The notes under the pieces: generated by a model
The model's database searches: none
What the model was told of the DNA's origin: nothing
Seen by the model: the letters and a program-made list of their open reading frames with translations, nothing else
Assembly (NCBI GenBank): GCA_016716885.1
Contig: JADJUV010000058.1
Coordinates: forward strand, 1 to 49,949
Source: Candidatus Trichofilum aggregatum
GTDB lineage: Bacteria > Chloroflexota > Anaerolineae > Promineifilales > Promineifilaceae
Length of the DNA stretch: 49,949 nt
Direction of reading: 5' to 3'
Made by a program: the position numbers and the translations under genes
In this document: piece after piece, positions 34,312 through 43,556 of the stretch
How positions within the stretch are numbered: the stretch's first letter is position 1
Layout: every line of letters starts with the position of its first letter

Positions 34312-37300
34312 GTGACGCAACTGAAGATTTATCTCTTAGGCACACCCCAAATTGAACGGGATGGCGTATCCGTTAGCACGGACCGGCGCAAAGCGCTGGC
34401 TCTGCTGGCTTATCTGGCCGTTACGGCCCAGGCGCAAACCCGCGACACCCTCGCCACGCTCCTCTGGCCTGATTACGATACGGCCAGTAGTTATGCTTAT
34501 CTGCGCCGTACCCTCTGGGAAATCAACCAACTGCTCGGCCCCGGCTGGCTGGAAACGGAGCGGGATCAGGTGTGGTTGAAACAAGGGGATGGTTTTTGGC
34601 TGGACGCGGCCGCGTTCCTTGCCCCCCTTAACCAGTACCGCCACAACCCCGCCGGGCCAGAACCATTGGCCGAAGCCGTCACCCTTTACCGCGACCATTT
34701 CCTGGCCGGGTTCAGCCTGCGAGACAGTGAAACCTTTGATACCTGGCAACAGCTCCAAACGGAATATTTCCGGCGCGAACTGGCCTGGGCCTTAGAGCAA
34801 CTGGCGACCCTCTACCGCGAATCACAAAACTGGGGCGCCGCTCTGGGCTATGCCCAACGCTGGTTAGCCCTGGACCCACTGCAAGAAGCGGCTCATCGCC
34901 AACTGATGCACATTTACCTGGGGATGGGTGACCGCGCGGCCGCGATTCGGCAGTATGAACTGTGCGCCCAACGGCTCAAAGCCGAAATGGGGTTGACCCC
35001 CTCGGCTGATACTGTGGCGCTGTGGCAAGAAATCCGCACTGGCCCCAACGTGCCCCGTCTGCGACCTACCGTGCCGCCCCCGGCCGTTGCCCCAACGCCA
35101 CACCACCAGTTGCCTACTCCCCCAACGTCGTTTGTAGGACGCAAAAGTGAACTGGCCGAGATCGAATATTTGTTGACCGCATCCGACGCCCGGCTGGTGA
35201 CACTCATTGGCCCTGGGGGTACAGGCACAACCCGGCTGGCGATTCAAGCGGCCGCGAACATGGGCCCAGGAATCCTTACTGGCGCGACGGCGTCGTTTTT
35301 GTGCCCCTGGCCCCCTTCAGTTCATCGGATTTGCTCGTGCCTGCGTTAGCCAATGCGCTGGGTTTTCAGTTTTACAAAGAAGGGCGGGAAGAGCCGCGCC
35401 AGCAGTTGCTTAATTATTTGCGCCACAAGCAGTTGCTCCTGGTGCTGGACAATGTGGAGCATTTGTTGGATGAGCAGACGGCCCGCCTCTCCAGTGACAT
35501 CCTCGCGGCCGCGCCCGAAGTCAAACTGCTGGCGACATCTCGCGCCCGGCTCAATGTGCGGGGCGAGCAGTTGTATCCGGGGGGGGGGATGCGCTGGCCG
35601 CAAAATGGGGGTGCGGTCCAGAATGCGGGGGCGTGCAGCGGCATCCAACTGTTCCGCCAGAGTGCCGACCGGGTCCAGCCAGGTTCCAGCCCGGCCCCGA
35701 CAACATCGCCGACATTGTGCGCATTTGCGAACTGGTGCAGGGCACCCTGGCCTTGGAACTGGCGGCCGCCTGGCTGGAACTGCTCACCCCTGAAATCACC
35801 GCCCGGCGAAATTGAGCGGAGCCTGGATTTCTGGCGACTGATTTACGCGACGTGCCGGAACGCTAACGGAGTATCCGGCCGTGTTAATCTCATCGTGGCA
35901 ACTCCTCAGTGAAGAAGAGCGGCAGGTGTTCCAGAAATTGACGGTGTTTTGGGGTGGTTTCAGCCATGAAGCCGCCCAGGCTGTGACCAGGGCGACGTTG
36001 CGCACTTGTTGGGGCTGGTCGTAAATCCTGGCTCCAACGGGATGATCGTGGCCACGCTAGATTCATCTCCTGTTGTTGCAATATGGCTTATGAGGCCCTG
36101 CGCCAGCAAGAAACCCTCTGGCAGAAGACAAAACCCAACATGCGGCCTATTTCACGCAGTTTCTCCAGGAACGTGCCGCCTGCATGACCAGCCCCGCCCA
36201 AAAAGAAGCCTGCCGCCCACCCTGGAGTTGGAAAACATACGCTCGGCCTGGAACTGGTGGGTGGAGCAAGGAATTTACCCAGCTTGTTGGCCCCTCATTG
36301 CTGGCCCTGGTCCTGCCTGGCTACCGTGCGCTCAATGAGCGATGAACTGGTTCCTCTGGTGATGACGGCTCTGAACCGTTCCGGAACTCCCCACCCGGCG
36401 ACCCGACCGCCCGGCTTATCTGGCTCTGTTGATTGCCCCGCAATGTTGTGGTTTGAGAGCTGGTTTTCTTTCGGCCAAGACGCAAGAGGTGGTACGCCGC
36501 GCCTGGAAGATGAACGAAGAAGAAGCCTTGTTTGCTGCACACGACGAGTGGATGTTGATCTTGGCCATGGTTTACGCCTGGAACGTCAACCGGGAAGAGG
36601 GTATCCAGCGGTTGGAAGCCACCTTGCCCACCCTGCAAGCGGCTGGCAATCGCTGGTGGCAAGCGTGAGATGGTCTCGCGGGGTTGGGGCAGTTATGGAA
36701 CAGTTTGCGCGAACGGGACAAGGCCCAACAACATTTCACGGCCGCGCTCAGCCTGACCCACGCCCTCGGTGATGATTTCCGAGAAAGGGCTGACCCTCTC
36801 CGAAATGGCTCAAATCGCCCGCGCAGGGCCATGATTTGGACGAGGCGGTGCGTTTGCTTCAGGAAGCGATGACCCTTTACCAAAAAGTAGACAATCAGGT
36901 GGGTGTCGGTTTTACTCTGGCCTATGGCATGTCCGAGATTTACATCCAGCAGGGAATTCGATCGGGCCTTCGCCGGATTAGCTGACGGGCGGCGTATCTT
37001 TCAGGAAATTGGCAGTAGCCGCCTCATCGCCAACACCACCACTGGGAAAGCCTGTTTGCGTTGCGGCATAGCGCACCCGGAACATGCCCGGGAGACGCGG
37101 AATCAGCAGTTGCAGATGGCGCGGGCGTTTGGGCGTGAGGATGAAATTGGTTGGGGGTTGTGGGAGTTGGGGAGATTCATCGGGTGATGGGGGACTCGCA
37201 GCCGCGCCAAAGCAGTACGACGAGGCCATGCGCTACTTTAGTGATCACCGGATAACCTGGGGATAGCGTTTTATCATCGCGGGGTTGGGGATGTGGCCTC

Positions 37301-37722
37301 GGCAGGGGATTCGGTCACGGCCAGACCGAGATTAACCAGTATTTGCGGCTGGCGCGGATGGGGCATCACGGTTGGAGTGTGGCTTATGCGTTGTGTCAGT
37401 TGGGGCAGGCGGCTTTGTTAGATGGGAAGGGGATGAGGCGCGGCCTGGCAACTTGCGAGTCGTGCAGGTGGCGCCATGAATTGGGCAACCGGATTTGTGT
37501 CTGGTGCCGCTGACTGTTTTGGCGCAGATGGCCTTGCGGGAGGGGAGAACCGTGAGGCGGCTACCCTCAGCACCTTTGTCACCCGAACATCCGCTGGCGT
37601 GGTGGGAGACGCGGCAGGCCGCGCAACGCATTTTTGGCCGAGGCGATGGCCCGGTTGTCAGACGGGGAGCCGGCGGCCGCTCTCACCCTGAAACCGCCAT
37701 CGCCCTGGCCCAAACCTTGTAG
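34312..37722 (+). pseudogene. BTAD/NB-ARC (AfsR/SARP-like) transcriptional regulator, heavily broken
   Basis: A large STAND-type regulator. The intact part (34312 to about 35275) holds an OmpR-like winged helix, LKIYLLGTPQIERDGVSVST, a BTAD helical domain (LWPDYDTASSYAYLRRTLWE through AEMGLTPSADTVALW) and a linker. The P-loop reads GPGGTGTTRL, so the Walker A Lys is Thr. After 35275 the NB-ARC (LLLVLDNVEHLLDE, LLATSRARLNVRGEQLYP, ICELVQGTLALELAAAWLEL) and TPR-like helices continue to 37722. They are scattered over all three frames, with at least ten shifts and an in-frame TAA near 35866. GGAGG seven bases before the GTG at 34312 sets the start. It is either a decaying gene or a region of very poor sequence. 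Confidence 0.8.
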
Positions 37723-37737
37723 GGTAAATTGCAGGTG

Positions 37738-38460
37738 TCTATTCAGGTGTCAGCACTTATTCCTACGCTCTGCGGCTTGCCACCGATAGAGCAGAACGAG
37801 GATAGGCAACACATTCTTGGGGCCAACACCGGGGATGGTACGCAGATGCCGCACCTGACTTTTCAGGTCAGGATGTTGTTGCAACAAGGCCTGAATCGCC
37901 TGTTCCAGAGCTTCCAGTTCTGCTTCCAGAGCGGCCATCACTCGTTTGACACTATCCAAGACAGCGGCCGGGACACCCGGTTGATGGGTCAAAGCGTGAT
38001 AGCGATTGCGCTCACTCCGCAACAATTTCTCCACATCATCGCGGCGACGCAACAGGGTGTCCAGTTGACGAACTTCTGCGGGCAGGTGGTCTTGGGGCAA
38101 GGGTTTCTCTTTACCCCCATATTCCGCCAGCAGACAGGCATCCTGTTTGTCGGTCTTGGCCCGTTTACCCCGCCCTTCGGCCCAGCGGCGCACCTGTTTG
38201 GGGTTGGGCAAACTGACCAACCAGCTACGAGCATAGGCCCAACCGGCCAGGGCCAACTCATACCCTCCCGTCGGCTCAGCCACCAGTTGGACTTCGCTGG
38301 CTCCTTGAGCCTGCTTCACCTCGTCTATCTGACGACCCAGGCTGGCAAATCCAGGCGTATCGTTGGTCAATTGACCCAGGTAGATGGCCGTTTCTCCAGA
38401 CCAATAAGCGACGGTGAAACTATCTTTGGCGACATCAATGCCCACGTACAAGGTTTTCAT
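37738..38460 (-). mobile_element. IS110 family transposase, 3'-truncated
   Basis: The gene starts at 38460 with MKTLYVGIDVAKDSFTVAYW, the DEDD RuvC-like domain of IS110 transposases. The first Asp is in GIDVAKDS, the Glu in VAEPTGGYE and further acidic residues in KTDKQDACLLAEY. A coiled-coil helix pair and HLRTIPGVGPKNVLPILVLL, the start of the C-terminal Transposase_20 domain, follow. The open frame ends at 37750, about 236 residues, where full proteins have 330-400. The catalytic Ser region is lost. The break lies at a 23-bp sequence also present at 7348. It inserted right after the end of the broken BTAD gene and has no GCGGCCGC. Confidence 0.85.
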
Positions 38461-39001
38461 CGTTTTTCTCCTGGTTCTCTCTGGTCTGTTTCCAGCCAAG
38501 AAAGCTTGAGGACCCCTGACGACCTAGTATGCGAGTTCGTTCACTCTAGTTTCTCTTCGTTATCTCAAGCTCAGGCCAACGCCTTTTTGAACCTGTCTAC
38601 CAGCAAGCTCGCGGCTTGGGGGCGGCAATACGGTTTCTGGTTGGCTGGAAAAGGTTGGATAATTTCCTACTATTGTAATGATGAAGTGAGGAAGCGACCT
38701 ATCTACAAGCCAGGTTTGTTGACCTTGGGGCGGGACCGGTCTACTTCCTCATCTCGATTTCATGATACTAGGGGCGGGACAGGTGGGCCAGGATGTGACA
38801 AGAACGGGAAGCCACTCTTCCCACCTGTCTCGCCCTCTTATTAACCACCATCGTAAGAGGGCGAGACGACGCGGAAAGATCGTTAGCTGGCTCATCCTTG
38901 TTGAACCCGCGTCGTCCCGCCCCTACCAACATAGGGTGTCAAATTGAGAATTGCTGCATTGATGGACTGGTCATTGGTGATTATAGATAAGGAGAAGTAA
39001 C
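38461..39001. other. Gene-free region with twin GGGCGGGAC hairpins
   Basis: No gene is supported. Two consecutive hairpins share GGGCG-AC-type ends: 38772-38787 with 38820-38835, and 38859-38874 with 38897-38912, each about 16 bp with one mismatch. TAGGGTG and a 16-bp sequence at 38939-38954, inverted relative to 14580-14595, follow. This suggests another dispersed element with GTAGGGGCGGG arms. The AAGGAG at 38989 belongs to the next gene. Confidence 0.6.
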
Positions 39002-40037
39002 GTGAAAAAAATCATCTATCTGATGGGTTTGCTGCTGTTGGTAGGGTGTGGGAATCAGGAACCGGCCACCTTGCGCCTGATGACCCATGATAGTTTTGCC
39101 CTTAGCGAAGCAACTATCCAACAATTTGAAGAGGAAAACGATGTCACCGTAGAAATTCTGCCTTCGGGGGATGCCGGTGCAATGCTTAATCAAGCCATTC
39201 TCAGCCAGGATGATCCCCTGGCCGATTTGCTCTTTGGCGTAGACAACAATTTTATGAGCCGGGCATTATCGGCCGACCTGTTTGAGGTGTATGAATCACC
39301 CGCTCTGGCTGATGTGCCGGATGACCTGGAATTGGATAGCACTCATCACCTGACGCCGGTGGATTATGGGGACGTTTGTCTCAACTACGACAAAGCCTGG
39401 TTTGCCGAAAACAATGCCCGTGCCCCAATCATTGGCGGAACTGACCGATCCGGCTTATGCCGGACTGTTGCTGGTAGAAAATCCGGCCACATCCAGTCCG
39501 GGGCTGGCCTTTTTGGTGACCACCATTGAGGTGTTTGGTGAAACGGGTGATTACACCTACCTGGATTTTTGGGCTGATTTGCGGGCCAACGATGTGTTGG
39601 TGACGAATGGCTGGGAAGAGGCGTACTACGGTGAATTTACGGTGGGGGGTGGGGGCACGCGGCCGCTGGTTGTTTCCTATGCCAGTAGCCCACCCGCCGA
39701 GGTGTACTATGCCGAAACCCCACCCGCCGAAGCTCCGACCGCCAGCATCGTGGCCCCAGGAACCTGTTTCCGGCAGGTAGAATTTGTTGGCATTCTGAAG
39801 GGAACGGAGAATCGGGAGTTGGCCGAACAGTTTGTTGACTTTATGTTAAGCCAAACGTTTCAGGAAGACATTCCGCTGAATATGTTTGTTTTCCCCGCCA
39901 ACGAGCAGGCCCAGTTGCCAGAGGTGTTTACGGAATGGGCACAAATACCGGATGAGCCAGTGCGGGGGGACGCGGCCGCGATTGAGGCCAATCGTGAAGC
40001 GTGGATACAAGCCTGGACAGAAGTCGTTCTGCGCTAA
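39002..40037 (+). CDS. thiB: Thiamine-type ABC transporter substrate-binding lipoprotein (one frameshift)
   Basis: An extracytoplasmic solute-binding protein of the TbpA/ThiB family, predicted to deliver thiamine or a related compound to an ABC importer. It begins MKKIIYLMGLLLLVGCGNQ (lipobox LVGC). LRLMTHDSFALSEATIQQFE, ADLLFGVDNNFMSRAL and VDYGDVCLNYDKAWF follow; after the frame change near 39425 come SLAELTDPAYAGLLLVENPATSSPGLAFL and QVEFVGILKGTENRELAEQFVDF. The join is seamless if one base is adjusted, total about 345 residues. The GTG start has AAGGAG seven bases upstream. The permease and ATPase genes are absent next to it, and a terminator closes it, so it is monocistronic. No TPP riboswitch was seen upstream. 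Confidence 0.85.
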
Positions 40038-40041
40038 AAGA

Positions 40042-40076
40042 AACAGTCCGGTGAAATCACCACCGGACTGTTTTTT
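40042..40076 (+). terminator. Rho-independent terminator of the binding-protein gene
   Basis: A perfect 12-bp stem AACAGTCCGGTG / CACCGGACTGTT with a seven-base loop is followed by six T. It begins five bases after the stop codon. Confidence 0.92.
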
Positions 40077-40146
40077 ATTACACTTGCAACCAACGAACTG
40101 TATTCTGACATGATTCACGACTCAAAAAGCCGGATGGGATCATTGC

Positions 40147-40570
40147 TCATGGCTTTTGCCCGGTAACGACCTGATAACCTTCTTCGCTCAATCGTTCGCG
40201 CAAATACGCTCGCGCCATTTGTTCATCATTGGCCGCCAGTTCGGCTTCAATTTCATCGTGATGGTCGTGATAGTAACTTAGTGCGTCCTAAATTTGGGCT
40301 AAGGAAAGCTGAGGCAAAATGTCCTGGGCGATAGACTCCGGCGTCTCGCCCACCCGCAAATAACCTACAATATCACTGACAGCCACCACGACTACCTCGA
40401 ATCATCGCTCTGGAACCACCGATTCTGTCCACAACTTCAATATAAGCGTGCTGCGGTGTCAACTGTTCCCGCAACAGTTCATCCGCCAGTTGATCCGGTG
40501 TGCGCGATTCCTTTCTGGCTCGCCGATCTAACCATTGATAGGTTTGTGAGGATAAACTAACTGTGTTCAT
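40147..40570 (-). pseudogene. DUF433 family protein, disrupted
   Basis: Starts MNTVSLSSQTYQWLDRRARK with an Arg-rich ribbon/helix-like N-terminus. It then enters a DUF433 domain (PF04255), usually the antitoxin-like partner of DUF5615 PIN-like proteins: YIEVVDRIGGSRAMIRGSR continues, after a one-base shift near 40390, as VAVSDIVGYLRVGETPESIA and ILPQLSLAQI. A TAG then replaces the usual Tyr codon before DALSYYHDHHDEIEAELAAN. The coding signal runs on to 40147. Both a shift and a stop are needed to break it, so it may be a real pseudogene, but sequencing error is possible. It overlaps the upstream DUF433 gene by 14 bases. Confidence 0.7.
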
Positions 40571-40880
40571 AAACGGTAGGCTTTTGTAGGCGGGATGGGC
40601 CGTTTGCTTGCCGCATCTGTTCGGCATAAAGACGTCGCTGTTCAATGTCGGCATCCAGGGCGTCTTTATGTTCCCAGTAGTAAGCCAGAGCTGAGTGAAT
40701 CTGGCTCATGCTCAAATGGGGATACTGAAACTGTAACTCTTCAGGACTCCAGCCGTGTGCCCACTGCGCCATCACTAGTTCAACCACTTTCATCGTCGTA
40801 CCAGCAATGACGGGTGCCCCTTTTTCGTTAAGGACAATGAGCTTGTATTGTGTATCAGGTGATAAGGTAACTGTTGTCAT
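40557..40880 (-). CDS. DUF433 domain-containing protein
   Basis: A 107-residue small soluble protein. It starts MTTVTLSPDTQYKLIVLNEK and carries the DUF433 helix-turn-helix-like domain: GAPVIAGTTMKVVELVMAQW, then GWSPEELQFQYPHLSMSQIHSALAYYWEHK. DUF433 proteins are commonly VapB-like antitoxins or DNA-binding partners of a DUF5615 toxin. No DUF5615 gene adjoins this pair. A start 17 codons upstream is open but has no family support. It is the first gene of a two-gene minus-strand unit with the disrupted paralogue. Confidence 0.75.
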   Translation of the reverse strand: MTTVTLSPDTQYKLIVLNEKGAPVIAGTTMKVVELVMAQWAHGWSPEELQFQYPHLSMSQIHSALAYYWEHKDALDADIEQRRLYAEQMRQANGPSRLQKPTVYEHS

Positions 40881-40976
40881 GTGATTTACCTTGCTTTTTT
40901 GCCATAGCCTGCTCCAAACATTGTAGAGCATCCCATGAGTTACCGCAATTCTGGTGCAAATTGATTGGGGAATGCG

Positions 40977-40982
40977 TATAAT
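40977..40982 (+). promoter_or_regulatory. Candidate -10 box for the queuosine-precursor transporter leader
   Basis: A consensus TATAAT with TG four bases upstream lies 124 bp before the ATG at 41106. This would give a leader of about 115 bases that includes the riboswitch. No good -35 hexamer is seen at 17 bp. Confidence 0.4.
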
Positions 40983-41063
40983 TTCCCCCCTTCTGCAATA
41001 CCGGTGACAGCTACCCGGTAGGTCTGTCAGGAATTAACTACCTGATGGGCCAATCAAAACTGT

Positions 41064-41099
41064 GGTGGTCGCAGAACCCACCTTATAAAAACAAAGGAG
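41064..41099 (+). ncRNA. PreQ1-I riboswitch
   Basis: GGTGG (41064-41068) pairs with CCACC (41078-41082) to make P1. The loop TCGCAGAA and the A-rich tail TTATAAAAACAAAGGAG follow the known class-I preQ1 aptamer closely; the Thermoanaerobacter tengcongensis aptamer has the same GGUCGCAG-AACCC core and an A-rich tail ending in AAGG. The tail runs into the Shine-Dalgarno AAAGGAG, seven bases before the ATG at 41106. Ligand binding should therefore hide the ribosome site, with no terminator needed. The downstream gene is a queuosine-precursor transporter, the expected target. Confidence 0.88.
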
Positions 41100-41105
41100 T
41101 TTTAA

Positions 41106-41804
41106 ATGAATAGTGTGACCTCAGTGGCCGGCTCCAGGGAGTCGCTGGCCCGCCCGATGGCTGTGTCCATCCCCCGTGTTGTCGTCCTGGTTATCTCCGC
41201 TTACATCGCCGCGCAAATGATTGCTGATATTGCCAGCACCAAGATTGGTCTGGTGGCTGGGTTGTCGGTGGATATGGGGACGTTTATTTACCCCATCACT
41301 TTTACCCTGCGTGATCTGGTGCATAAGACGATTGGCAAGAAGAATGCGCAGACGTTGATTATCGCGGCCGCATTCATCAACCTGTTCATGGCCCTTTATC
41401 TCATGTGGTCAGCCAACGTGCCGGCGGGTGAAGGGTTTGTGTTGCAGGAAGCGTTTGCCAGTGTGCTTGGCCCGCTGTGGCGTATCGTCATCGCTTCCAT
41501 TGTGGCCGAGGTGGTCAGCGAATTGGTGGATACCGAAGTGTATCACTGGTTCGCCACCAAAATCACCAGCAAATACCAATGGGCACGCGTGCTCCTCAGC
41601 AATAGCGTCAGTGTACCGATTGATAACCTCATCTTTAGCCTGGGGGCGTTTGCCGCTTTGCCTGGCCTGCAAAACCATTTCCTCACCTTGCCTTGGGCTA
41701 CCGTTGGGCAAATTTTCCTCTTCAACCTGCTGATTAAATACGGCGTGACCTTACTCTCGCTACCGTTCATCTACCTGACCCCCGATGCGGCGTGGGAGAA
41801 ATAG
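41106..41804 (+). CDS. yhhQ: Queuosine precursor transporter (YhhQ/VUT family)
   Basis: A 232-residue inner-membrane protein with about six helices of the ECF/VUT family (PF02592). It takes up preQ1, preQ0 or queuine for synthesis of the queuosine tRNA modification. Recognisable segments are AAQMIADIASTKIGLVAG, VDMGTFIYPITFTLRDLVHK, IVAEVVSELVDTEVYHWFA and VSVPIDNLIFSLGAF. The ATG follows AAAGGAG, which is part of a preQ1-I riboswitch, so synthesis should be turned down when preQ1 is plentiful. No other queuosine genes are near. A 17-bp dispersed hairpin follows the stop directly. Confidence 0.93.
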   Translation: MNSVTSVAGSRESLARPMAVSIPRVVVLVISAYIAAQMIADIASTKIGLVAGLSVDMGTFIYPITFTLRDLVHKTIGKKNAQTLIIAAAFINLFMALYLMWSANVPAGEGFVLQEAFASVLGPLWRIVIASIVAEVVSELVDTEVYHWFATKITSKYQWARVLLSNSVSVPIDNLIFSLGAFAALPGLQNHFLTLPWATVGQIFLFNLLIKYGVTLLSLPFIYLTPDAAWEK

Positions 41805-41811
41805 TTGGATC

Positions 41812-41874
41812 AGTGCCTGGCACGGGGCAGATAAATCTCCTTATCGTTGAACCTGATGCCCCGTGCCAGGCACT
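41812..41874. repeat. GTGCCTGGCACGGGGC hairpin family, copy 2
   Basis: The same 17-bp arms as at 2626-2673, here around a 29-base loop. It lies eight bases after the transporter stop and 16 bases before the dehydrogenase ATG. Reading frames through it extend the dehydrogenase artificially upstream. Confidence 0.8.
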
Positions 41875-41890
41875 TGAAGGTGGTCGTTTT

Positions 41891-43021
41891 ATGTTCAATT
41901 ACAGCGTACAAGGCCAGCACATCATCTTTGCGCCGGGGGCGCTGGACCAGATGGGTTCGGTGGTGGCCCGGTTTGGGTTGAAACGGTTGTTGCTGATTAC
42001 CAGCCCCTCGCTGGAAAAAGGGGGGCAGGTGGAACGGCTCGCGGCCGCGCTCCAGCCCCATCTCCTTGTCACCTTCAGCCGCACCGAGGCCCACGTTCAG
42101 GATTACCAGTTGGCTGAGGTGCTGGCGTTGGCGCAAGAGCACCAGATAGATGGCATTATCGGGATGGGTGGGGGCAGTCCAATTGGGTTGGCCAAGGCGT
42201 TGAGCCTGGCCTGGGAGAGCCAGTTAAGGGGGCAGGAAGAGGTGCGTTCGCTCACCCCGCTCGACGCCCCACTGATCCCGGTCATCGCCATTCCCAGTAC
42301 CTACGCCGGGTCGGAGATGACCCCGGTGTATGGTATCACCCACCATCTGGCCGATGGTTCCAGTCGCAAAATCACCGTGCGTGATGCCAAAATCGCGCCC
42401 CGTGCGGTGATTTATGACCCGGAGATCACGCTCACTCTGCCACCCAATCAGACCGCCGGGACGGGGATGAATGCCCTGGCTCATTGTTTTGAGGCGTTGT
42501 ACTCGGTGACGAAGAATCCATTATCGTCCGCGGCCGCGCTGGCTGGTTTACGGGCTATTCATCATGCCCTGCCGCTCTGTTTGCAAGATGGAACCGATCT
42601 GGATGCCCGCATAGAGATGCTGTTAGGGGCACATTTGGCGGGCAGTTCACTGGCTACGGTAGATATGGCGTTGCATCATGGGTTGTGCCATGTGTTGGGT
42701 GGCACGGCGGGGGTGGCACATGGGGTTGCTAATACGATTATGTTGCCGCATGTGTTGCGGTTTAATCAGGTTGCGGCCGCAGACTCATTGGCTCAAGCGG
42801 CTGAGGCGATGGGTGTAGCTGGGGTCGTGGCCGCGATTGAGCAGGTAGAATGGCTCGCTGGTCAGACGGGTCTGCCTCGCCGCTTGCGGGATGTGGGTGT
42901 CACGGCGGAGATGCTCCCCCAGTTGGCCGAAATGGCTATGCATAGCGCGACTATCCACAAGAACCCCCGGCCTGTCAGGGCGGTTATGGAACTGGAAGAA
43001 CTTTTCGCGGCCGCGTGGTGA
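41891..43021 (+). CDS. Iron-containing alcohol dehydrogenase family, maleylacetate-reductase-like
   Basis: A 376-residue NAD(P)H-dependent dehydrogenase of the Fe-ADH superfamily (PF00465). It has the Rossmann GGGSPIGLAKALSLAW motif, the IPSTYAGSEMTPVYGIT block that favours maleylacetate reductase (3-oxoadipate formation in aromatic breakdown) over simple alcohol dehydrogenases, and NALAHCFEALYS. The metal-region helices follow, MALHHGLCHVLGGTAGVAHG and ANTIMLPHVLRFN. An upstream ATG at 41792 lies before a repeat hairpin, so MFNYSVQG at 41891 is chosen; a ribosome site AAGGTGG lies ten bases upstream. No other aromatic-degradation genes are nearby. Four GCGGCCGC copies, one at the very end. 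Confidence 0.8.
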   Translation: MFNYSVQGQHIIFAPGALDQMGSVVARFGLKRLLLITSPSLEKGGQVERLAAALQPHLLVTFSRTEAHVQDYQLAEVLALAQEHQIDGIIGMGGGSPIGLAKALSLAWESQLRGQEEVRSLTPLDAPLIPVIAIPSTYAGSEMTPVYGITHHLADGSSRKITVRDAKIAPRAVIYDPEITLTLPPNQTAGTGMNALAHCFEALYSVTKNPLSSAAALAGLRAIHHALPLCLQDGTDLDARIEMLLGAHLAGSSLATVDMALHHGLCHVLGGTAGVAHGVANTIMLPHVLRFNQVAAADSLAQAAEAMGVAGVVAAIEQVEWLAGQTGLPRRLRDVGVTAEMLPQLAEMAMHSATIHKNPRPVRAVMELEELFAAAW

Positions 43022-43225
43022 AGCTGTGTTTTGTTTGGAATGACGACTTTAGCCGGATTCCCTGCTCAAACAAAATCGTTTGTCACCTTTGAACACCGTT
43101 TGCGTCAAAAGGAGTATATTAGGTAGGCAGAGTTAAACCAGACCGCTTTTTTCTTAAAATTGCGACCAGTCTGGCGATTCTGCTGTAAGCCCTTTCTATC
43201 ATGTTAACTAACACGGAGGTCAATC

Positions 43226-43438
43226 ATGTCATTTAAACCAAATATGGGTAACACGGATCGCATTGTTCGTCTAGGTTTGGCGCTACTTGTGGCGGTTCTT
43301 TATTTCACCGGGGTCATTTCCGGTACGCTGGCGTTAATTCTGGGGATTTTGGCGGTTGTTTTTGCCCTCACCAGTTTTGTGGCGTTCTGTCCGCTTTACC
43401 TGCCTTTTGGCCTTTCAACTCTGGGCAAGAAACGGTAA
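43226..43438 (+). CDS. DUF2892 family small membrane protein (YgaP-like)
   Basis: A 70-residue protein with two hydrophobic segments and the PNMGNTDRIVRLGLALLVAV start typical of DUF2892 (PF11127). It also has the FVAFCPLYLPFGLSTLGKK end with its conserved Cys-Pro. In YgaP this domain is fused to a rhodanese; here a rhodanese gene follows separately 118 bp later. A joint role in membrane-linked sulfur transfer is plausible. GGAGG lies eight bases before the ATG. Confidence 0.88.
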   Translation: MSFKPNMGNTDRIVRLGLALLVAVLYFTGVISGTLALILGILAVVFALTSFVAFCPLYLPFGLSTLGKKR

Positions 43439-43442
43439 AAAT

Positions 43443-43516
43443 ACTGGACGTTGGAGGCGTTTTTTTGTTAACCTTTGGAGACTGAGAGATTTCCAGAAGT
43501 GAGACTGATTTTCGCC
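43443..43516 (+). mobile_element. MITE-like element with GAGACTGAGAGA words, short copy 3
   Basis: ACTGGACGTTGGAGGCG, TTTTTTTGTTAACC, TTTGGAGACTGAGAGATTTC, then GATTTTCGCCA follow the order of the 26529 element with fewer words. It lies between the DUF2892 and rhodanese genes. A further partial TCTGGAGACTGAGAGATG is at 44834-44852. Confidence 0.65.
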
Positions 43517-43556
43517 ATATTCCGGTAAAAATAGACAAAAGGAAAAAGAAGAAGTG

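Noticed and set aside
37729..38844. A 371-codon plus-strand frame opposite the IS110 gene
   Set aside because: It is the antisense shadow of the transposase; the minus strand carries clear IS110 motifs and the plus product has none.
38700..39001. TPP riboswitch before the ThiB-like gene
   Set aside because: The CTGAGA and related TPP aptamer blocks were not found; the region holds dispersed hairpins instead.
41792..41890. Upstream extension of the dehydrogenase to an ATG at 41792
   Set aside because: The extension overlaps the transporter stop and translates a dispersed hairpin; family alignment starts at 41891.
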